From positions 24,830,660-24,894,659 of the forward strand of contig NC_090173.1 of assembly GCF_024679245.1 (NCBI RefSeq): a stretch of 64,000 nucleotides of DNA. Direction: 5' to 3'. The DNA is from Pseudorasbora parva (taxonomy: Eukaryota > Chordata > Actinopteri > Cypriniformes > Gobionidae). Shown here piece after piece: positions 54,562-64,000 of this stretch (the first letter of the stretch is position 1; every line of letters starts with the position of its first letter). The notes under the pieces are model-generated. The model was given only the letters and a program-made list of their open reading frames with translations. It searched no databases and was not told the origin of the DNA. The translations under genes and the position numbers were made by a program.

Positions 54562-54669
54562 TTAAGGTTTGAGACTGCCTTCCAAGGTATGTCCACAATG
54601 TCACGCTGAAAGTCTAGAAAAAAAATTAAGTGACCTTTAGATGTGAGACTGATAAAATATGTCTTTATG

Positions 54670-55221
54670 AATACTACACCGTAAACCCTATTATGCACAA
54701 ATCCATTAAATTAACCTCAAAATAAAAAAAAATACTAATTACGAGTATTTAGAACTTTCTTTTTCTTTTGAGTTCACAAAACAATTTAAAGTAATTTGAA
54801 TTGTTTTGTTGTTTTGAGTTTTATGGAATTGTTTCTTTTAATTTAGACAAACTTAAAATTAAACAAAATTGGGCTGGGATGTCTAATTTCCAAAATCTCA
54901 AAATTAAGTGTTATATATTAATATTTTGTATTTTTTGTGGAAGATTATACAATAAATGTTCATTAAGTGGGATGTTTAGTAGTGTTTAATGTGTTGTTGT
55001 GCTAGTTTAGAAGAGTTTCTGCTAGGTTTTTGTTGTTGTGTTACCTATCATGGTGACAAGTGGAGCATGAGCTTAGTTTGAGAACAGATACATATATGTT
55101 AAATGTATTATATTGCTGTCCTCTTCAGCAAGTGTTATTCTAATGCTACCAACGCATTGTGTAACCAATTATAGCAATGTGGCATGTATTGAATTAGCTA
55201 AAGCTAATGAGGTTTCTGCTA

Positions 55222-55267
<46 letters not shown>

Positions 55268-55340
55268 ATTACATGGTATTTTTAAGCTTCAGAGCAATTC
55301 AAATGTGTGATTGCAAAATAATCCACAAGTTCTGCTTACT
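54670..55340. mobile_element. Decayed MITE related to 790-910 and 1839-2545
   Basis: Shares the TTTAGAACTTTCTTTTT block with 872-895, and TGTAACCAATTATAGCA / ATTGAATTAGCTA motifs with 2320-2360. A poly-A run of about 45 bp is at 55222-55266. Confidence 0.5.
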
Positions 55341-58039
55341 TAACGTACACAATTTGAGGCAACTGGTTTATGCTTTTATAGAAACTGAATCATAGCTAAT
55401 TTACTACTTTCAACCATTTTTAACAAATGCCATTTTTATTTTCAACCAAGAATGCATTTAGAACTGTGGGATATCAGGCCGCATACTTTTGTTCTGCATT
55501 CAAACAGCATCCAGATGAAGGCATCTTAATAGACAGGATGTTATGTGAACATTACATTCAGATGTGGCTTGAAGTCTTACATTTACTTCATAGGAAGGGA
55601 GAATTTGTCAGTTTTTCTCTCTCAGCTTTTGGTTTAAGTTTTAATTTAAGTGATGATATTTATTTATTTTACTTAACATATGCATTTATCCTGTCCTGGT
55701 TTTATTTCAACTGAGAAAAATCCTTTGTATTTGAGGGTGTGTTTTACCTTTAGAAACTGAAGAGGGCACCGTTGCTTCAAGGAAAATATACCAACATGTT
55801 CTCCATATGTGCGAAGTGTGTGTGTGCAGTGTAAGTGACTTGAAAGTTGTCTTTAATTCTATTCTCAGCAGCTGACACAGCATGGGCTTTATTTAAAAGT
55901 GGTTTGACATCAAACTGTAAGTGAAACTCTCTCAGTTATTCCAGCTCAAATGATCCTCACCAGAGAATTGTGAATGATATGATTTCACTCCCACGGATGT
56001 GTCCCCCATGGTTATGTGTTTTTTTCCCCCAAGGGGGAGAGATTGAGAGAGCAAAAGAACATTGGACCACAGAGAAACAGGATATAAATGAGAAAGGCTA
56101 CCTGTCTGGAAGAATGAGGGTGGCCGAACTTTCATCAGTGCCAGAAACATAATCACAGCTGCCTCTTAATATTTACGCAAGTTCAGTTTATAATCACTTA
56201 ATCTACAGTGGTACACACTCATTATGAATGTAAACAAAGGAAGATGAGGAGAGGGAAAAAATGGAGATCACAAATGTAAACATAATCAGTGAGAGAGAAA
56301 AAAAAATGCATATGATTGGTTTGTTTTGAGCTGTGACACATTGTGCCAAAACATACGATACAATCCTCCAACCCCCAACTCTACATAAGGCCAGCATTTA
56401 CTCAGCGTTCGTAAAATGTAAAAATTACACTTAAGACTTCAGAGGAATGCAGGATGAAAAAGATAACATCAAGCAGGGGACAGATGGGACGAAAAAAGAA
56501 GCATAAGCAAACCCTCAGCAAAGAAAAGCCTGCATGAAAGACGTGATAAATGTACAGATGAATGATGAAAGAGCTGCAGTTTCAGTAAAAGGAGAGCAGG
56601 GAAGAAGGTACTAAAGAGCTGGCCTGCAGAGGTCGAGTTCACTTCTCTGTGAGTTCTGAGGCATCATCTGTACTTTATTCTTCTTTTTTTTACTTTGTTT
56701 CATCTGCTGTCCCTTTTCTGAAGGGTGGCACAGAATAAACAGTAAAGCGAGCTTCCAGTTTTTTCCATCTTTGCAAATAGTTCTACTGAGTTTGATCCTT
56801 TGGCTGCTTTTAATAGACGGGCTCATTACAGGTGAAGGTGTGAGAGGGATGATTGTCAGAGAGTAACAACTGTAGGAATAATCTGCCCTGTCTGGCTGCA
56901 TTCTGATCTTTTGATACACATTACCATTCAAAAGTTTGGCCACTGAGATTTGGTGCACTAAACTGATTTTCAGTTTCAAATAAATGCTACTCTTTTTAAC
57001 TTTCTATTCTGAAAATAAATATTGATAATAATAAGAAAATGTTTCTTGAGCAGGAAATCCATCTGATAGCTTTTTATTAGTGGCTTTTTATGCGTCCTTG
57101 TTTTAAGAATAAATCTGAGGTGTGCCATTTCTGCACTGCTAGGTTGTCCGAAAATTCCTTCCGTCTGACAACTCACAACTGTCTGAAATCTTTTAGATCT
57201 CAGAATTACTTTGTTTGTACATTCATGTAGCCTGTTGCATGCCATTTTTCTTTTCTTCTATATACCAGAATATCAGGGGCCTGGCCAGATTAACCAGCGA
57301 AATATATCGGGGACCAGCATTATAATGGGTGTGTATTTTGCCCTTTTCTCTCATTCTGAAGAAATTGTTTCCAGACTTTTCCAAAGCCAAACCCACAACT
57401 CAGCAGTGGATTAAGCACCATCTTTACTCTTTCACTTCCACCACATCATGTTTTTTCTCTCTTTGTCTTGACCTTCTATTCTTTTCTCTGGTTGTTGTCT
57501 TATAAAGAGCACCAAACAACTTAATCAATATGACAATGAGCCATTAGCCTCCAGCATGTATTATGTTGGTCTGAATCCGACTGTGGGTTAGATGATGGGA
57601 TGGGGCTAGAGGGCCAGGCAAGTCTGTCCTCTATGGCCTCTATTGATCTGGACTTAAACTGCAGCAGCATGCTAAATATAAGCACAGATGCCCACAGAAG
57701 ACATAAAAACATAGAGATAAAACTGCAGTGTCGCCATAGTTATTTAATTTGTGTCTTTCTGTCTGTTTCTGCCTGTTTCTGATATTCTCTTGCTGCTTTG
57801 TTTATTATATATATTTTTTTTTAAGTAAAGAGAATAATTTGTGCTGGCTAATTTAAGATTATACCATCTTATTTGGAGCCTGGCAGCATCACCTGTCTGT
57901 TTAAATGATTTCTCTCCATTTAATGATGTGCTTGGTTGAAAAGCATTAGAGTTCCCTAAGAGTGATGCCTGTCACCTGTCCTCCTCGAATGAACTTTGGT
58001 CTTTATATTGGAGGGGAGAGGGCTGGTGGGCCTTTTACA
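55341..58039. other. Upstream flank, nothing recognised
   Basis: No domain-bearing frame, element ends or RNA gene seen. The 122-codon frame at 56611-56979 is without signature. Confidence 0.4.
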
Positions 58040-58623
58040 AACCTGATTTCCAAAATATCCATCTTTAGTCCGGATGACACGGCATCCCAGTTTTCAAAAC
58101 AGTACTTCAAATTTTGATTCATCTGACCAAAAAACAGGTTTCCACTTTGCCACAGTCCATTTTAAATGAGCCTTGGCCCAGAGAAAATGCCTGAGCTACT
58201 GTAGCATGTTTAGATATGGCTTCTTTTTTGACACAGAGAGTTTTTAGCCGGGAACTGGTGATCCTCTGCCCATCTTGACTTCTGAGAGACACTGCCACTC
58301 TGAGACACTCTTTTAATTGACCTAATAAGTTGCAAATTTCCTTATTTTCCAAAATTTCCAGCTGTTCCTTACATGTACATTTAATTTATTCTGCCTTTTA
58401 TTGCTACCTGTCCCAACTTTTTTGTAATGTGTAGCTCTCATGAAATCCAAAATGAGCCAATATTTGGCATGACATTTCAAAATGTCTCACTTTCAACATT
58501 TTATATGTTATCTATATTCTATTGTGAATAAAATATAAGTTTATGAGATTGATAAATTATTACCTTCCTTTTTTATTCACAATTTTTATAGTGTCCCAAC
58601 TTTTTTGGAATTGGTTTTGTATA
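58040..58623 (-). mobile_element. Tc1-like remnant, 5' part of element on minus strand
   Basis: The right end CCCAACTTTTTTGGAATTGG is the terminal repeat of a common fish Tc1-like family, as I know it. Minus-strand pieces include SLRSQDGQRI, SRLKTLCVKKEAISKH and FSLGQGSFKMDCGKVE, matching the start and part of the middle of its transposase with a large internal deletion. The element breaks off near 58040, before the catalytic core. Confidence 0.75.
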
Positions 58624-60708
58624 TAATTTTAACATCTCTTCAACAATAAAAAGATGGATAAAATTGGATGGATCACTTTTATGGCCTTTACTGTCCTTTT
58701 GCATTTGGTTTGATGCCAAAGCTTCAGTCCCCATTCATCGTAATTGCATGCTAATGTTCTCCTTTTGTGTTTTACAGAAGAAAGTATGTCATATAGTTTT
58801 TAAGTCATTAGGGTAAGTAAATCATTTTTATGAGAATTTTCAGTTTTAGGTGCACTCTTCCTTGTCCTGTTAGCATTTTTAACAAAAGTAATAGGATCTC
58901 ACAGGTCTTTTACTATGCTGACTGAGATGCACACATGCAGAGTAGCCTTTAGATATGCTTTGCTCTGTTGAAAGAGGATGAGAATGCTTTGATAAAGGTG
59001 AATGGGGAGCCTATTGAGATAGTTCTGACACACACACACATGCACTGCACGCCTCTGTGGAAGTGTAATTTGAGAGATCTCTGTGTATGTGTGTTTGTGT
59101 GTATTGCTCCCGCATCGCCCCTTTTGCCATGATCAGGTCAAAACAGGAAGCAGCCGTGACCTTCTAAAAAGGGTTAGACACAACCCAATTGAATTAGTGT
59201 TTTCATATGTCTGCGAAAGGAGAAACCACGGTGCTTGCGATAGTTTGGTTACATATATGTTCAAACACATCCAAAAGTCCAGACCCCAGTCATTTTCTCT
59301 GGAAATTTTACTAAGATCCTTTAAGCATGAAGGTCATCTCTGTTCTTCATTTTCTGACTGTGTTATACTGTCAAAGATGTGGATCCAGACACAGTTCTCA
59401 TTAATACAGCAGTGATGCATGTTTAATGTCTGTCGATGAGGATAAATGGCTTTAAGAGACTTTGGTTAAAGGCGAGTGAATACACTTCATATAAAAATCA
59501 ATAATCCCTGCTACTTATCTCCATCTGATGTGACTCATGCCGTTAAGGGCTATGGAGACTATTCTGATGTTATCTCTAATGATGCAGTTAGTTTTGTACT
59601 GTTGGGTGTACAGTAGTACATATGAAAGCGCTATATAAATGCCTCATTCATTCATTTATTGTTTGTTTATTTAAAGATGAATACTTTGGAAAGGCACATA
59701 TTAATCAACATGGCTGCTTTATTATTAAGAAGCAGTTTTGTTTCTTTCTTTGTTTGTTATATTTAATTAATAAATGTTTTGTATGTTTCTATACTTATGT
59801 GTTTCAGATTGGTTAGTATGCACAGTTGGGTTTAGGTCTGTGTGTCTTTGGTGATAGGGTGTAGAGGGTGGGGAAAGAGAGAGAGATAGAAAGACTAATG
59901 GAATTCATAATTAAAAAAGCTTTTAGTGCAGGAAGGACCACTGAGGTTGAATGATCAGGGCAAAGCCGTTTCACGCTCACTCATCCAGGCGTTGGATATA
60001 AGCATCCAAGCACATATACAGGGCTAATTCAGTTATTACTGTGGCTTTAACAATTTTGTAGTTTTCTGTATGTCACTATTTGCAGCAGTTATAGATTTAT
60101 TTAACAAACAAACAAAAAGCTCTAAAAGAACACTAGTAAAGGAAACCGAACAACCGATTAGAACGTGACAAGAACAGTTGATGAATACAAAGAAACCAGA
60201 AGACCAATCAACCAATCAACAAAACAAAGGTTGATACCAATCAACAAAATGAATGAAAGTTATGCAAATTAATCAAACAATGAAAAACCATAGAAATGAA
60301 CTGAAAACTAGGACACAAAACTGATAAACATGAGTCATGACAAACCCACCCAGTACAGAAACAAACCCAGATTATCCCTTACACTGTGCTCAAATTAACA
60401 TATTTTCATATCTGTTCAATCTAGAATTCTGTAGATTAGATTTTACCCCAAATTCAGAACAGATAATGGCGAAAAAAGTCTGCAGGTTTTGCCTGGGTCT
60501 GGATTTATGGACAAGGATTTATCAGCCTGATCTCATTGGTATTAATACATTTAACATAGGTATAATACACATTTTTGGATAGATGCTGAAACGTACATTA
60601 TGGGTGTATCAACATCAAACATCAAAATCAACAACAACAACAAAAAAATGATAACCTTTTTATGTAGATGCATTTTCGGTATCTTAACCCAAACATAACC
60701 ATTTTATA
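58624..60708. other. Upstream flank, mostly unrecognised
   Basis: Only the SINE tail fragment at 59617-59660 is recognised; A-rich low-complexity sequence at 60090-60320. Confidence 0.4.
59617..59660 (+). repeat. Solo SINE 3' tail
   Basis: TACATATGAAAGCGCTATAT, then AAATGCCTCATTCATTCATT. This is the same tail as the SINE at 6365-6752, without any body. Confidence 0.7.
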
Positions 60709-61074
60709 CACTTTAAAAAACATTTATATTAAAAAAAATGTTACATGGTTGCCTTAAAATTTTGAGTTCATTGAAATTAAAAATTTGAGTTAATATAATG
60801 ATCATTTTTTGAGATTCGACAACCTTTATTGAAATATTATTAAAAGATTTTGCAAGCATATTGGGCCATTTTGTGTTTTTATTTGTGATGACATGCCAAA
60901 TAGTGCTATTTTCATGATTTATCTATTTTTTTTTAATGTGGTTCAGATACAATACTATTTTGAGTTTCTATTCCAAATTTTTTATTTAAAAAAACTCATA
61001 ATTTTAAGGAAACCAGGTTACTTAGCTTTTTAAGTTAAACCAACAACAACAACAACAACAACAAAATTAGAGTG
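60709..61074. mobile_element. MITE, second copy of the 24687-25079 family
   Basis: Aligns along its length with 24687-25079 (GGTTGCCTTAAAATTTTGAG, GATTCGACAACC, CAAATAGTGCTATTTTC). The ends have drifted to CACTTTAAAA and TTAGAGTG, with a (CAA)n growth near the right end. Confidence 0.75.
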
Positions 61075-63026
61075 AAGAGAATATAAACAGAATATATAAA
61101 ACGTAATGGCCAGACAAATGTATGAAAATTACAATTTTTGTAATAGTTTAACATTAAAAATATATTTTGAACTTCTAATCCCACACCTCTAAACCTACTC
61201 ATAACAATTTCTAAATATGCAGTTATAAAGAAAACAATAATAGACAGACAAGTGTGTACACAACTGTTTATTTATTGCAAATATGTCAAAAGCGGTACTA
61301 AAAGTAGGCGAAATGATGATGTCCTCTCTGGTGGTACAGAACATAATTTCAGTGATTAATCGTTGAAAATATCATCAAAATATCATATCATCTTTGTTTT
61401 GAAAGAGAAATGTGCATCTCACAAAGTGGATCATGGTATGCACCATGCCACAACAGCTTGAGGCTGTCTACACTGGAAATCCATTTGTTCTTCGTGTCAG
61501 AAGTGTCTCAAGTGCTTGAAGTATCCCTTTTAGACAATTCTGCAGCTGTTACCTAGATGGGATAAATGTTTAATTTTTAATTTATTTACTTAAATTAGGG
61601 TTATTATGGTAATTAAATTAGATTTTTTTTATTATGTATTATAGTGTCTGGGTGAAAACTATGGAAGCCCGTTTCCCCCACTAAATAATAATAATACAAA
61701 AGTAATTGTGACATTTTATCTCAGAATTCTGACTTTTTTTCTTTGTGAGTTTTAAAGTCAGTACTCTGTCATGTACAGAAGCATTTTGGGCCATAGTCAT
61801 GTTTGATTTTGTCGTTGCATGTCCTCGCTCTGAGGAGCTGTGTCGTTGTTATCATAAAAAGATAAAATTAGCATTTTTTTCCATATAGTCTGTTATTTCA
61901 AGTCAATTTAGTATGCTGGCCATTAATTGTTTAGGAAGCTATAAGTCAAATTATTTCCATATGCACAATGTAATTCTTTGGCTTTTCATTGTGGCCACAC
62001 TGAGACTGCAAAAACAGACTGTGGAAAATGTAAATATTTAGCATGCCATTGTGTGGTTGTGAATAGTTTTGTTCTCTCTTTTTTTGTAACAATACTACCA
62101 GCCTGGTAGACTTTAGTAAATTTGACAAGTTAAAAGTTAACACATATGCAAGGAGCAGCTTCCAATGCCTTATACGTGCGCCTACTATTTACCTAATAGA
62201 TTGTGTTATAACTCATCAATAACCTGAAATATATTAGACTTCCAATGAAGAGGCACTGTTTATTTGAAGATGAATACATAGTTTAAGCATGTGTTCAGTG
62301 AATTGGCTAACTCACTATCTGATTTTCCATCCAATTTTCAGCGTAAGCTTCATTTGCAAAATCCTTGGTTAACAGCCCCAGCAGCTTAACTCCCTGCTAA
62401 AGCAAACATGTATTATGCCCCTGCTGATATGCCATCAGATTTTCAAATATTTTACTGAAACAGAATTGCGTTATGAGTTTTGGAGATTTAGTTCTTTCCA
62501 GCATTTAGGAGGAACAACTATTGAATATTAGTTAAAAGGAATGAAAACATTGTTGTCAACGGTGGTGATTTTGAGCTATGATCCACTAAAACATTTTATT
62601 TAAAGACAACAAAAAAGCCAGGCTTGTGTCCTAAAGTTTGCAAAAAATCAATCAAGGGTTCTTAATTCTGGCTCTCACGGCTCACTTTCCTGCAGTTTTA
62701 TCTCCAACTTTAATCAAACACATATGAACAAGCGAATTAAGCGGTGCGTCTCAATCAGCTCTCCAGTGGAGTAATCAGGGCACTCAGGGAGTCGGCCATT
62801 TCAAGACTAAATCAAAAAAATCCTACCAGTGCACTAAAACATTCCCTCCCTAAAACGTCCCGCAATGCACCATGAAAAACCAGGGAACATCGACGCTCAC
62901 CATGTTCCCTTAACAGAAGTACATAATTACAGGTAATAGATTTCATCAGATCTGATAGAATGTCATCGCTAGGCAGGTAATGAACATAATCTAGCTAACA
63001 TTTATAATTTATTTACGGCTAAATGT
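61075..63026. other. Upstream flank, nothing recognised
   Basis: A fragment at 61660-61790 resembles 24225-24320 (ATGGAAGCC, TCAGAATTCTGACTTTTTTT). No gene. Confidence 0.4.
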
Positions 63027-63555
63027 TAGCCTGACAAGCCAGACCCACATCAAGATGTTTGGTCTGGAAACTCACCATAGACAGGGCTCAATCCGAGGGG
63101 CGGGATAAACGGTTGTCTTTCAAACTCCCTCTGCACGTGATAGGATAGCGCTACACCAACCAGAGCAACGAAGGTGAAACAGAGCTCGCTGACTGATTAA
63201 ACATTCGCCGTATCCGGTCGGCTAAACTACGAACACATCTTCCCTTTTTAAGAATGACTTCAGTGTCGCTCTTTGTTCTTTTCTCAGAGAAAAGCTTAAC
63301 TCCAAGTCTTCCAGAGTCGCGGTCAGAGCTGATTCAAAAGACCGCCGCCGTTCGCCAGTTTCTGTGTTTACTAGAAGCATGCAAACGCAACTCGGCCGTC
63401 GTCATTATGGCCCCGCCCGCCGACTCTATACACGATGTGATTGGGCCGTCCAGATTTTGAGGAACACAGCTCAGAATGGTATTGAGAGTTCCTAGACAAC
63501 ACTTGCGGGCAAATTAAATTTGCTGCCGCTAGGGTGCGTCTAGATTTCTAGGCTA
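63027..63555. mobile_element. TAGCCT-ended transposon, second copy with 9-bp duplication
   Basis: Starts TAGCCTGACAAGCC and ends GATTTCTAGGCTA. It is flanked by GCTAAATGT at 63018-63026 and 63556-63564. It is an inverted-orientation, uninterrupted relative of 4840-5955. The GC-rich interior holds a 68-codon frame at 63254-63460 that I regard as chance. Confidence 0.85.
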
Positions 63556-63695
63556 GCTAAATGTAACAAGCAAAGTATACATCATACACCTACATCATTG
63601 TTTTGCCCTTTAGGCGTATGTGTCTTGTTTTTCTGTGTGTATGTTCTTTTGCAGGAGCCTGTTCCACTTGGTTCCATCAATTGTACTTGCTCCAG

Positions 63696-63766
63696 CCAAT
63701 CGCTGCCTGTCTTGTGTGACTAGCCAATCACACACGGGGACCTGAGATCATCAAAGACTATAAAAA
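63696..63766 (+). promoter_or_regulatory. CCAAT/CCAAT/TATA promoter-like cluster near the right edge
   Basis: Two CCAAT boxes (63696-63700 and 63724-63728) precede TATAAAAA at 63759-63766 with ordinary Pol II spacing. It could be an LTR U3 region or a host promoter; the window ends too soon to tell. Confidence 0.4.
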
Positions 63767-64000
63767 CCCAAGTTGGCTGCTACACATGAAGACTTGTTTT
63801 CCCCTCTTTGTGCTGGCCTGTGGACTTTGTTGTAAAGTTTTTCAATGTGTTTTTCCCTTTTGCCTTTATATGGTCCTTGGACCTTCTATTTTGTTGTTTG
63901 TTTTGTGTTTGAATTGGGAACGGGGCCCTGCACATTTCTGCAACCGGTAGACCTTAATTTTGTCTAGTAACATCAGGAGTGTTTGCCACCCATTGTAAGT

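Noticed and set aside
63254..63460. A 68-codon GC-rich frame in the right-hand MITE
   Set aside because: It lies wholly within a non-autonomous transposon, and the corresponding frame is not preserved in the 4.8-kb copy.

Overview
This is a vertebrate genomic window, most likely from a ray-finned and probably cyprinid fish. The evidence is very long CA/GT, TC and TA microsatellites, many compact DNA-transposon families, a 5S-rRNA-derived SINE like those I know from zebrafish, and one vertebrate neural gene. There is no sign of prokaryotic gene organisation. The species call is inference from repeat style; I ran no search.

Only one host protein-coding gene can be supported: a neurexophilin, on the minus strand, in two coding exons. 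The large exon (12562-13359) encodes the variable region, a basic processing site and the whole six-cysteine neurexophilin domain. It begins at a clear splice acceptor in phase 0. A matching exon 1 lies about 36 kb upstream (49312-49365). It has an ATG in good context, an 18-codon signal-peptide start and a phase-0 GTAAGC donor, inside a CpG-rich island. Joined, they give a 283-residue secreted protein. Residue by residue it looks closest to neurexophilin-3, with NXPH1-like features.

Layout by region. 1-12.5 kb: 3' flank with a 9-bp-duplication MITE carrying a nested TTAA element, a SINE fragment, a TTAA foldback and a purine-rich tract. 12.56-13.36 kb: terminal coding exon. 13.36-49.31 kb: the intron, dominated by transposons. 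These are a Tc1-like element split by a foldback (20.8-22.0 kb), a long foldback (24.3-25.6 kb), a TTAA element with THAP-type exons (27.1-29.2 kb), a Tc1-like element carrying a 5S-derived SINE (30.06-32.22 kb), and a nest of hAT, Tc1-like, TTAA/THAP and Harbinger-like elements (32.2-37.1 kb). Small palindromic MITEs lie at 40.5, 40.9 and 47.7 kb. 49.0-49.7 kb: promoter, CpG island and exon 1. 49.7-64 kb: upstream flank with further TTAA foldbacks, a third THAP-element copy, a Tc1-like remnant, a second 9-bp-duplication MITE and a TATA/CCAAT promoter-like stretch at the right edge.

The most interesting material is a set of TTAA-flanked elements carrying THAP-type first exons with intact splice donors. 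In two of them, exons near the two ends point towards each other, which suggests internally deleted relics of two-gene transposons. I relate them to the Kolobok superfamily by inference (TTAA duplication, AGG termini, THAP).
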